A stretch of DNA of 14,291 nucleotides from contig CARDBT010000079.1 in assembly GCA_948957135.1 (NCBI GenBank), positions 1-14,291 on the forward strand, read 5' to 3'. Shown here piece by piece: positions 1 through 7,457 of this stretch (the stretch's first letter is position 1; every line of letters begins with the position of its first letter). A program made the translations under genes and the position numbers. This DNA comes from COE1 sp910588595 (GTDB lineage Bacteria > Bacillota > Clostridia > Lachnospirales > Lachnospiraceae). Below the pieces are notes generated by a model, which saw only the letters and a list, made by a program, of their open reading frames with translations, was not told where the DNA came from and searched no databases.

Positions 1-613
1 CCAGTTGTTCCCCTATCATGGACTTGAATTTTTCATCAAGCCCCGCCATATCCATAATGCTGTTGGCTTGCAGGAAATTCAGCATTTTCGCCGCGTCCTT
101 AAGGTTATACAGTGATTGGGAATATCCCTGTTTTCCCGCCTATGCCTTGCGTGACAAAATGCCTTGAATGTAGTCGGCAAGGGTGGGCGGCTCGGTGTTC
201 TCCTGTTCCTCTTTCAGCCACTTTTGCAGTTTGAAGATACGCGCCTTTAACTGCCGCAACTTCTGGTTTGTCACTTCGGTTTCCCGGTTAAGGTCGCCGC
301 GTTCGGTGCGGATGCCGCGCTTCTCCATAGCGGAAGCAGCAACGCCTAAATGGACGGTGGGGATTTGATCGGCGGCAAGATTGCCGCTTTCCCTTTGCCG
401 TTCATAACTGCGGTGGTCGATACGCTCCGCGTGTCCGTTCTGCTCCAATGCCTGATTGCAAAGCCCCGCCCATGCCGCCCGCCATTCCTCCGCTTTTGTC
501 TGCTCGTTCCAGTCGGTAGCGGGAATGGATTTGCATTTGTACTGCCGCTTTTTCGGGTCATAGATTTTATTCCCGTCTTTGTCAAGAATGTACTCCTTTT
601 TCTGCTTCGAGAC
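1..613 (-). pseudogene. MobA/MobL-family relaxase remnant, N-truncated, interrupted by in-frame TAG, continues off the left edge
   Basis: This is a fragment of a conjugative or mobilisation relaxase, the enzyme that nicks oriT. Read right to left, recognisable homology starts near 607-613 with KKEYILDKDGNKIYD and goes on through DWNEQTKAEEW, ERIDHRSYERQ, IPTVHLGVAA and KRGIRTERGDLNRE, then a lysine/glutamate-rich helix. A TAG stop follows at 140-142. The same frame continues past it with family-like sequence (GYSQSLYNLKDAAKMLNFLQ, then MDMAGLDEKFKSM) to the window edge. CAG to TAG is the simplest explanation of the stop. The N-terminal catalytic part, with its tyrosine and metal-binding histidines, is missing: upstream of 613 the frame shows no family resemblance and only a TTG codon at 722-724 as a start. 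It is therefore a dead gene left from an integrated element. The junction near 610 abuts the promoter region of the divergent sigma-factor gene. The family call comes from recalled motifs and is fairly secure. Confidence 0.8.
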
Positions 614-673
614 AAACACATAGCAGATAAAAAAGAATGTAACCTTTTCGGTATTTCCTGTGTCTAACAGTTG

Positions 674-699
674 AGAAACCGTTACAGATAACACACGCA
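674..699 (+). promoter_or_regulatory. Candidate ECF-type promoter for the sigma/anti-sigma pair
   Basis: AGAAAC at 674-679 and CGCA at 696-699 are separated by 16 bases. This is close to the Bacillus ECF consensus TGAAAC-N16-CGTA, with one mismatch in each element. ECF factors commonly drive their own operon, so this would be an autoregulatory promoter. Weak point: transcription would start around 705-708, right at the ribosome binding site AGGAGG (709-714), leaving a very short leader. No convincing housekeeping promoter was seen in 614-724. Confidence 0.35.
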
Positions 700-724
700 T
701 TCCCGGAAAGGAGGCATACACCAA

Positions 725-1207
725 ATGAGTGACGAACTACTCTCAGAACTGATCGCCGCGTATGGGGACAGCATCCTGCGCATGTGCTACCTCTACCTCA
801 AAGACTACCATCTGGCGGAGGACGTTGTGCAGGAAACCTTTATCCAGGTGTACCACCACTACGACGGCTTCCGCCAGCAGTCTTCCGTCAGGACATGGAT
901 CATCCAGATCGCGGTCAACCTGTGCAAGAACCAGATGCGCACCAGATGGTTTTCCCTGGGGAGAGCAGATGACTTTCCAGCGTTGTCCTGCACGGAACCT
1001 TATGACAACATGCTCGAGCACGAGCGGCTGATCACGGAAATCGGCAGACTGAAACCCAACTACCGGGAAGTCATCCTGCTGTTTTACTATCAGGAACTGA
1101 CCGTCCGTGAGATCGCCGTGCTGCTGGGCAAAAAGGAATCCGCCGTCAAGCAACGGCTGAAACGCGCAAGAGAACAACTGAAACAGGCCTTAAAGGAGGA
1201 ATTATAA
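725..1207 (+). CDS. RNA polymerase sigma factor, ECF subfamily (sigma-70 family)
   Basis: This 160-residue protein has the two-domain build of extracytoplasmic-function sigma factors, which redirect RNA polymerase to a stress regulon. Region 2 covers about residues 10-75, with the region 2.1/2.2 signature LAEDVVQETFIQVY (30-43) and the -10-contacting helix SVRTWIIQIAVNLCKNQMR (54-72). After a short linker (about 76-100), region 4 covers about 104-155, with the helix-turn-helix LTVREIAVLLGKKESAVKQR (125-144). Length is typical for the family. The ATG at 725 sits 10 bases after AGGAGG (709-714). The next gene begins two bases after this stop codon, and its ribosome binding site lies inside this gene's last codons, so the two are translationally linked. 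The next gene encodes a one-pass membrane protein, which suggests control by membrane sequestration. The signal and target promoters are unknown. Confidence 0.93.
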   Translation: MSDELLSELIAAYGDSILRMCYLYLKDYHLAEDVVQETFIQVYHHYDGFRQQSSVRTWIIQIAVNLCKNQMRTRWFSLGRADDFPALSCTEPYDNMLEHERLITEIGRLKPNYREVILLFYYQELTVREIAVLLGKKESAVKQRLKRAREQLKQALKEEL

Positions 1208-1208
1208 T

Positions 1209-2057
1209 ATGACTGAGATGAATGATGTGAATGAGATCAAGAACTGTATCGACACCGGGCTGCGCAAGATGACACTGCCTCCCGATTTCGCGACCCGGAT
1301 CACAGCCCCCCGGAACCATGCCGTCCCTGTGCACGGGCTGCGCCGCACCGCCGCCGCTGTCCTGTGTATCGCACTGCTGGGCACAACGGCATTCGCGGCA
1401 GGATCCCTGCTCCACTCCCGGATCAGCGTAAACCAGCAGACCATACCGGATCTGGCACCCATGGAAGTCATTCCCCTGCAGCCCGTCGACGGAACGATCA
1501 CAGAGTACGACCAGCTCACCAAAACATACACTTCGATGGAGACGCTGGCGCATGAGCTGGGGATCCGACTGCTCGGCGCAAACCTCGCCGCGGACAATCC
1601 TTATATAAAAATATCCTACACCAAAACAGGCGACGGCTACAATGAGATCGATGTCGAGAGATACCTTCTTGGAGACCTCACGGACATCCGGGAGTGGGAC
1701 GGCGCATACACTGTCAGCGCAGCAGAGGGAAATGATCAATCATATGTCTGGACACATGGAAAGATTTACAAAAGCCCGATCAATCTCGGGATCAGGATCA
1801 TCTCCGACCCGTCACAGCCGGAATTGGACATTGAGTATATGGGCTTCTATCAATATATCGAAACCTTCACCTCCGGGCAGGGCTACACCGTCAATGTCCT
1901 GCAGGAAACCGGCCATGAAGACCATCCGGACTCCCTGCCAGACAGTTTCGTCCCCCGGACGGTCATGGTCTTTGTGGCGGACGGGATCCAGTATACACTG
2001 CAGGGACACGTGCCGGTGCAGACGATGAGGGAAGTCGTCAGCGCAATGACATATTAA
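1209..2057 (+). CDS. Putative transmembrane anti-sigma factor (DUF4367-like C terminus)
   Basis: This 282-residue protein has a short N-terminal cytoplasmic part (about 1-45), one strongly hydrophobic segment (about 46-68, containing AAAVLCIALLGTTAFAAG) and an extracytoplasmic domain of about 210 residues. Topology and position directly after an ECF sigma gene fit an anti-sigma factor that holds the sigma at the membrane until a signal arrives. The zinc anti-sigma motif H-x3-C-x2-C is absent. The C terminus (IQYTLQGHVPVQTMREVVSAM, split around 262-280) recalls the last strand-helix of DUF4367-type domains seen behind clostridial sigma factors. That assignment is from memory and tentative. The ATG at 1209 follows AAGGAGGA (1193-1200) by 8 bases; an in-frame ATG at 1218 is a weaker alternative. 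The stop codon interlocks with that of the convergent PPK2 gene, leaving no space for a terminator. Confidence 0.72.
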   Translation: MTEMNDVNEIKNCIDTGLRKMTLPPDFATRITAPRNHAVPVHGLRRTAAAVLCIALLGTTAFAAGSLLHSRISVNQQTIPDLAPMEVIPLQPVDGTITEYDQLTKTYTSMETLAHELGIRLLGANLAADNPYIKISYTKTGDGYNEIDVERYLLGDLTDIREWDGAYTVSAAEGNDQSYVWTHGKIYKSPINLGIRIISDPSQPELDIEYMGFYQYIETFTSGQGYTVNVLQETGHEDHPDSLPDSFVPRTVMVFVADGIQYTLQGHVPVQTMREVVSAMTY

Positions 2058-3523
2058 TCCAAGGCTTTCTCGAGCGCCTCGATCACGATCCTGAGCGCTT
2101 TCAGGCGCGCGTACCGCTTGTCATTGGATTCCAGTATATGCCAGGGCGCGTACGATGTGTTCGTCTTCTGCAGCATCTCGTTCACCGCGCCCTCGTACAA
2201 ATCCCACTTCTCACGGTTGCGCCAGTCCTCCTCGGTGATCTTCCACTGCTTTGCAGGCGTGTTCTGACGCTCGTTGAAGCGCGCCAGCTGTGTGTCCTTG
2301 TCGATCTGCACCCAGAATTTGATGATGACCGCCCCCCAGTCGGCGAGCTCCCGCTCAAACTCATTGATCTCATTGTACGCCCGCTGCCAGTCATTCTCCC
2401 GGCAGAACCCCTCCAGGCGCTCCACCATGACCCTGCCATACCAGGTTCTGTCAAAGACCGCGATATGCCCGGTCTTTGGCAGGCGGTTCCAGAAGCGCCA
2501 CAGATAATGTCTCGCCTTCTCGTGCGGCTCGGGGCTTGCAATCGGGTGCACCTCGAACCCCCTCGGGTCGAGCGCCTCCGTGATCCGCTTGATATTGCCG
2601 CCCTTTCCCGCCGCATCCCATCCTTCGTATGCGATGATGACAGGCACCTTTTTGCGGTACAGCTTGTTGTGGAGATGTCCCAGCTTCTCCTGGAGCCGAT
2701 CCAGCTCCACGCGGTACTCCTCCTGTGTGACAGCCCTGTCGAGATCGATCTCGTCAAGTTTCGGCATCTTTTCCAGCGGAAATACATTCTGCAGCAGGGG
2801 CACCGCCATCGCACTGTTCCTGAGCGCGGTGTCGATCCCGCTCACCAGCGTCTCCAGCACCTGCAGCTGTGCCCATTTCCTGCTCTTCGCATCGATGATG
2901 TACCACGGATCCGCGGGCGCGTTGGTGTCGTTCAGATAGCGGTCAAACACGGCGAGGCACTTGTCATAGTGACTGTTCTGCCAGCTGTCCTTCTCCCCCA
3001 CGCGCCAGCTCGTATCCTTGTCGGATCTCAGCGCGTCGATCCTCTTTTTCTGCTCCTTGCGGCTGATCTGGAAAAAGAACTTCATCACAAGATAACCGTT
3101 GTCGGTCAGCTGGCGCTCAAACCGCCTGACACTCTCGATCTTTTTCTTGTAATCCTTTTCGTTCAGTGTACCGTCAAGACACGCCCCGGTCACTTCGTCC
3201 ATCCAGCCGGAATCCAGAAACATGAACTTCCCTGCCTCCGGGATCTTGACAAAATAACGATAGAGAAAGGGCTTTCTCCGCTCCTCCTGCGTCGGCACAT
3301 CCATCGCCGCGACCTTGAAAAAGCGCGGATCGATATTGCGGATCACCTTGCCCAGCACGCTCCCCTTCCCCGCTGTCCCCCAGCCTTCAAACAGCACCAG
3401 CACCGGCAGCCCGCGCTCCTTGATCATCATCTGCTGGCAGAAAAGCTTCTCGTTTGCCGCCTTCAACCGCTCCTCGAGTTCCTCTTTTTCCGGTCTGTGT
3501 GGTTTGTTCCAATTTTCCAGCAT
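2054..3523 (-). CDS. pap: Polyphosphate:AMP phosphotransferase (tandem-domain PPK2, class II)
   Basis: This 489-residue cytoplasmic enzyme of the PPK2 family, two-domain type, is predicted to move phosphate from polyphosphate to AMP, giving ADP. Domain 1 is about residues 1-245 and domain 2 about 265-489. Domain 2 has a full Walker A loop, EGWDAAGKGG (300-309), a Walker B-like stretch FDRTWYGRVMVERLEGF (357-373) and the lid-region arginines. Domain 1 keeps a P-loop (EGWGTAGKG, 46-54), but glycine replaces the aspartate, and the second motif has decayed to LDSGWMDEV (103-111), without the R-x-W-Y-G-R residues. Domain 2 is therefore the likely catalytic half. Length fits the fused family (about 500). 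The ATG at 3523 lies 7 bases after GGAGG (3531-3535). A 133 bp gap without a clear terminator or promoter separates it from the antiporter genes upstream, so co-transcription is possible. Confidence 0.9.
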   Translation of the reverse strand: MLENWNKPHRPEKEELEERLKAANEKLFCQQMMIKERGLPVLVLFEGWGTAGKGSVLGKVIRNIDPRFFKVAAMDVPTQEERRKPFLYRYFVKIPEAGKFMFLDSGWMDEVTGACLDGTLNEKDYKKKIESVRRFERQLTDNGYLVMKFFFQISRKEQKKRIDALRSDKDTSWRVGEKDSWQNSHYDKCLAVFDRYLNDTNAPADPWYIIDAKSRKWAQLQVLETLVSGIDTALRNSAMAVPLLQNVFPLEKMPKLDEIDLDRAVTQEEYRVELDRLQEKLGHLHNKLYRKKVPVIIAYEGWDAAGKGGNIKRITEALDPRGFEVHPIASPEPHEKARHYLWRFWNRLPKTGHIAVFDRTWYGRVMVERLEGFCRENDWQRAYNEINEFERELADWGAVIIKFWVQIDKDTQLARFNERQNTPAKQWKITEEDWRNREKWDLYEGAVNEMLQKTNTSYAPWHILESNDKRYARLKALRIVIEALEKALD

Positions 3524-3656
3524 ACGCCGTCCTCCTTCCTTAAACGGGAATCCAATCGAGCAGGGGAACGACCCTCTCCTCTACTCGCCGCGCGCCACCG
3601 TGCAGCTTAATTCCTCTGTACGGGACTGCGCAAAAATTTCATATTTCAGGTACGCC

Positions 3657-5888
3657 CTAATTCACCAGCAGCAGATAGATCATCGTCAGCCCCAAGCCCA
3701 TGCAGAACATAAAAAGCCCAAACGACAGACTGCGCTCGATGATGCGAAGATTCTCAAAGAGATCCGTCCCCTTCATCGCAAGCTTATGCTCATAGTTTTT
3801 CGGCTCGTATCCCTCTTTTTGCATAATGGCATAATACAGCAGCCGCACGCGCTCCATGCCGGACCCGATGCGGTGCGTCACGCGGTTTCCCTCCGGCAGC
3901 TCATACGGCAGCGGCCTGTCTCTGTAGAGCGTCTTTCGCAGCAGGACGACCGCCGTATCCACAATGCTGTCCAAAATCCTTGAAATAATCCCCAAAACAA
4001 ACGGCACCGCTGTGTAGAACACTGCCCTGTACACATATTTCTCCATGTCGATCCACGCCGGGAAGATATCATGGTAGCCCTCCGCCTTCCGCCCGGACGA
4101 TATCCCCCTTAACATCAGCAGCCGCACCACGATAAAGTACACCGCCGCGCCCACCGCGATGGAGATCAGCGCGCCTGCTATATTCTTGAGTGAATAGTAA
4201 CGGATATTTCCAAGCTGATCCTCCAGCAGATCGCTCAGTCCGAACTGCACAAGCCCGTATTTTGCAACCGGTCCTGCCACCAGATCCGGCAGCACTCCGA
4301 TAAAGGGGATCGGTAGCGCACAGACTCCGATCGCCAATTTGCTCCCCGGCGCAGCATATTCTTTCTTTGCCTCATACGACTCCTGCACTTTCTTATCAGT
4401 GTTCTTTTCAACAAAAAGAACGACAAAAAGTTTGGTCATATAGGCGACCGTCAATCCGCCTGAAAACAGGAACAATACTTCAACTACCCTCATCATGGCA
4501 GATGTCGCCGCAAACACAGGCTGAATGGATGCTCTCTCCGCGAGAGCCAGCAGCGCGCCGTACTCAGCGATACTCTCATGCAGGAGCGTCTTGCTCACAT
4601 ACCCGTTCAGAAACGGGATCCCGCCGACACCTGCCGCCGCCAGCACAAATGTCACAAGCAGGAACGGTTTCCTGCGCCCAAAACCGCGCACCTGGTTCAG
4701 CTCGTAACTTCCCACCTGCGCAAAGATCACGCCCGCCGCCATAAAGAGTACAAGCTTCACCAGCGAATGGTTCAGCATATGGAGGAGCGTGCCGTTGACC
4801 GCCATGCTAAACGCCTTCGCGATCTCCGCGGCAGCTTCACCCTCAACGACCCACGTCCCTGTCCGAGCCGCGCCTGCCGCCATCAACAGATACTCCGCAA
4901 GCAGCGACTGCATACCCACGCCCGTCAATATAAAGCCGATCTGTGACATGGACGAGTACGCAAGCGTCGTCTTCAGATTGCCGCTCATCACCCCGCGGAG
5001 CCCGCCGAGTACCATCGTCACGATGCCGGTCATCAGGATAAACGCGCCCCAGCTGCCCTGCATCGGCAGCACGTCGAGCGTCACCAGCAGAATGCCGAAG
5101 ATGCCCGTCTTGCTCAGGATCGCTGACAGGAGTGCCGTCGCGGGCGCAGGCGCCTCTGTGTAGGACAGCGGCAGCCACACATGCACCGGAAAAGCGCCCG
5201 CCTTAGCGCCGAATCCCACAAACATGCAGCCTGCTGCCACGTACAGCCATGTCATATCAGTTTTGCTGCCGCTGGTCATCATGACCACAGCACATTCGTA
5301 CATTATGTCAAATGAGAGCGTACCAAGCCAGCTGTGCACGATGAAGATGCCCATCAGGATCGCCATGCCGCCGGCGACCGCGATGCCAAGATACGTCCCC
5401 GCCGCGTACAGCGCCTCCCTTGTCCGCCTGTGTGCCACCCACACAAACGACGTGAAGGACATGATCTCAAAGAAAAAGAACAGTGTAAATAAATCAGCAG
5501 CATAAAAGATACCCATTGTCGCACTGAGTGTCAGCAGATTGAACATGTCGTACTTTATGACATTCATGTCATTTTTCATATAGTTGTATGAAAACAGGGC
5601 TGTCACAAACCAGGAAAACGCAGTCAGCACACCAAAGATCCCACGAAAGCCCGAGTACATGAAATGAAGACCGAGCCCCCCCACACCGGGAACCTCGAAG
5701 ACATCTATCGGTATCCCCCTAATATCACAGAGCATCAGATTGAGTGCCGCTGCTAGCTCTACCGCACTGGCAAAGATCATGATCAGTGCGCATACCTTTT
5801 TCTTATCCTTCATTCTCACATGCGAGATAAACCACACCAGAACACACATTACAAAAGGATAGAGCATCATCCAAAAACCATCCTTCAT
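3657..5888 (-). CDS. Large NuoL/MrpA-type proton-conducting subunit with long C-terminal extension (complex I subunit 5 family)
   Basis: This is a polytopic membrane protein of 743 residues, from the ATG at 5888 that stands 10 bases after AAAGGGGG; a TTG two codons earlier is too close to that site. The core (about 80-500) is the proton-antiporter fold shared by NuoL/M/N and MrpA/D. Counterparts of the proton-path residues are E141 (FFEIMSFTSF), K229 (GAKAGAFPVHVWLP), K260 (LSKTGIFGI), H374/K378 (NHSLVKLVLFMAAG) and K433 (GYVSKTLL). About 240 further residues follow, with hydrophobic segments near 568-592 and 615-652, a charged stretch and a final membrane anchor at 721-742. This resembles the lateral helix plus anchor that end NuoL and HyfB-type subunits, so it may be the distal subunit of the complex (inference). 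It is the last gene of the antiporter cluster, 18 bp after its neighbour. It has no MbhD or MbhE domain, unlike a true MrpA. Confidence 0.88.
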   Translation of the reverse strand: MKDGFWMMLYPFVMCVLVWFISHVRMKDKKKVCALIMIFASAVELAAALNLMLCDIRGIPIDVFEVPGVGGLGLHFMYSGFRGIFGVLTAFSWFVTALFSYNYMKNDMNVIKYDMFNLLTLSATMGIFYAADLFTLFFFFEIMSFTSFVWVAHRRTREALYAAGTYLGIAVAGGMAILMGIFIVHSWLGTLSFDIMYECAVVMMTSGSKTDMTWLYVAAGCMFVGFGAKAGAFPVHVWLPLSYTEAPAPATALLSAILSKTGIFGILLVTLDVLPMQGSWGAFILMTGIVTMVLGGLRGVMSGNLKTTLAYSSMSQIGFILTGVGMQSLLAEYLLMAAGAARTGTWVVEGEAAAEIAKAFSMAVNGTLLHMLNHSLVKLVLFMAAGVIFAQVGSYELNQVRGFGRRKPFLLVTFVLAAAGVGGIPFLNGYVSKTLLHESIAEYGALLALAERASIQPVFAATSAMMRVVEVLFLFSGGLTVAYMTKLFVVLFVEKNTDKKVQESYEAKKEYAAPGSKLAIGVCALPIPFIGVLPDLVAGPVAKYGLVQFGLSDLLEDQLGNIRYYSLKNIAGALISIAVGAAVYFIVVRLLMLRGISSGRKAEGYHDIFPAWIDMEKYVYRAVFYTAVPFVLGIISRILDSIVDTAVVLLRKTLYRDRPLPYELPEGNRVTHRIGSGMERVRLLYYAIMQKEGYEPKNYEHKLAMKGTDLFENLRIIERSLSFGLFMFCMGLGLTMIYLLLVN

Positions 5889-5906
5889 GATCAAAACACC
5901 CCCTTT

Positions 5907-7400
5907 CTATATCGATCCACACGCCACATGCCGAAAGAGATCTACAATCGGCGCATTGTACACACCGATCACAACCATCAGCACCACGAACAGAAACAGC
6001 GGCAGAAGCATGCGCCAGTCCGGGTCGCGGATCTCATCATGCAGATCTGCGCAGTCAAAATCATCCCCCGGAAAATATGCCCTGATCACGATACTCAACA
6101 TATAGATCGCTGTCAGAAGCGCAGACACCAGAAGTCCGCCTACCCCCACAACTGCCAGAATATTGTCACTTGCAAATGCTGCCTTGGCAAGATGCCACTT
6201 TGACACAAAGCCGCACAGCCCCGGCACCCCCATCAGCGCAAGCGCAGAAACCGTAAAGATCCCAAAAACTTTGGGCATTTTTCTCGCCATTCCGTCGATC
6301 TCATGCACATAGTTGACATGCGCCTGCGTGATCATCGCTCCTGCACAGAAGAAGGAACAGATCTTCATCACACCGTGAAAAACCATGTGGCACAACGCAC
6401 CCACCAGCCCAAGCGGTGTCATGATCAGGACGCCAAACAGTATATACGACAGGTTGGAGATCGTCGAGAACGCAAGCCTGCGCTTGATGTGCGTCTCCTT
6501 CACCGCCATGCTGCACCCGTATACGATCGTGAAAATGACAATGCACAGCAGCAGATACTGCGCCCATGTTTCCCGCAGAAAATCAGTTCCAAAACTGTAG
6601 TACGTCAGACGTATGATCGCAAACGCACCCGACTTTACGACCGCAACTGCGTGCAAAAGCGCTGTGACCGGTGTCGGCGCCACACCAGCCTGCGGCAGCC
6701 ACGAATTGAACGGACAGACCGCCGCCTTGACACCAAATCCCATAAATGCAAGCACATAGATAAACAACAGTAAGTGCTTCTTATCCCCGATCTTCGACAG
6801 ATTGAGCGCACCACCGTACACAAATGCGAGGCTGTCGCCGTACACCACCAGAAAGATCAGACCAATAAAGGAAAACGCCGCTCCGCCAAGCGAGTAGTAG
6901 AAATATTTCCGGCTCGCAAGCACCGCCTCCTTGGTGAGCGTATGCATCACCAGCGGAACCGTCACAAGTGTCAGCAACTCGTAAAAACAGTACATCGTCA
7001 GCATATTGCCTGACATCGCAATGCCCAGCGTCACCCCGTAGGTCGCTGTGTAAAACAGATAAAATATATTCTCATGAACGCGCCCGTTGTGCTCGTGCTC
7101 CATATAGGGAAACGAGTACAGTGTCGCAAGCGGCCAGAGCGTCGATACAAGTCCTGCAAAGACCATTCCCATGCCATCTAACTTGAGGGAAAAATCAAGC
7201 TTTGCACCGGCAAAATTGATCACTCTGATGAGCTCCGTCGATCCCTGACACAGCAGAACATACGTCAGAAGCGTATTGACCATCACATAGGCAAAAATAT
7301 AACACTGTTTCTGCCTATTTTCCTTAAACTTCAAAAACTGCAACAGAACACCGCCCGCAAAGGGAAGCAGTATCACTGAAAGCATCAGACATAAAATCAT
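5907..7400 (-). CDS. MrpD/NuoM-type proton-conducting membrane subunit (third large subunit of the cluster)
   Basis: About 497 residues with some 14 hydrophobic segments, belonging to the proton-antiporter family of complex I and Mrp complexes. It should form one ion channel of the membrane arm. Predicted key residues are E141 (FYELLTLVTVPLV), K225 (FGVKAAVCPFNSWLP), K256 (VVKSGAFAIIRL), H342/K346 (FHGVMKICSFF) and K401 (GFVSKWHLAK). I chose the ATG at 7400 because it starts just before the first hydrophobic helix, like its neighbours, with GGGGG 8 bases upstream; an ATG at 7415 would add five residues. It is very similar to the 512-residue protein encoded next upstream (shared SNLSYIL, YY-x2-G-x-DFLR-x-TW and KMP-x2-FG-x-(Y/F)TV motifs), which points to tandem duplication. 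The C-terminal tail DWRMLLPLFLF marks the last helix. The substrate ion is not evident from sequence. Confidence 0.9.
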   Translation of the reverse strand: MILCLMLSVILLPFAGGVLLQFLKFKENRQKQCYIFAYVMVNTLLTYVLLCQGSTELIRVINFAGAKLDFSLKLDGMGMVFAGLVSTLWPLATLYSFPYMEHEHNGRVHENIFYLFYTATYGVTLGIAMSGNMLTMYCFYELLTLVTVPLVMHTLTKEAVLASRKYFYYSLGGAAFSFIGLIFLVVYGDSLAFVYGGALNLSKIGDKKHLLLFIYVLAFMGFGVKAAVCPFNSWLPQAGVAPTPVTALLHAVAVVKSGAFAIIRLTYYSFGTDFLRETWAQYLLLCIVIFTIVYGCSMAVKETHIKRRLAFSTISNLSYILFGVLIMTPLGLVGALCHMVFHGVMKICSFFCAGAMITQAHVNYVHEIDGMARKMPKVFGIFTVSALALMGVPGLCGFVSKWHLAKAAFASDNILAVVGVGGLLVSALLTAIYMLSIVIRAYFPGDDFDCADLHDEIRDPDWRMLLPLFLFVVLMVVIGVYNAPIVDLFRHVACGSI

Positions 7401-7457
7401 CTCACGATCCCCCATTCATGCTTAGCCTACCAAATCCGTGATGTGCAAAAACACGCT

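Noticed and set aside
614..724. Reading the relaxase remnant up to a TTG at 722-724
   Set aside because: This part has no relaxase similarity, uses a poor start and overlaps the promoter and leader of the divergent sigma gene.
2138..3610. A 490-codon open frame on the plus strand, antisense to the PPK2 gene
   Set aside because: Its product is rich in Arg, His, Leu and Pro without any family motif. It is the mirror of a conserved, high-GC coding region with clear PPK2 motifs and a good start on the other strand.
3524..3656. Terminator or promoter between the antiporter genes and the PPK2 gene
   Set aside because: No GC-rich stem with a T-run was found, and the best -35/-10 guess (TTGCGC with TTAAGC) is too poor a match to list.
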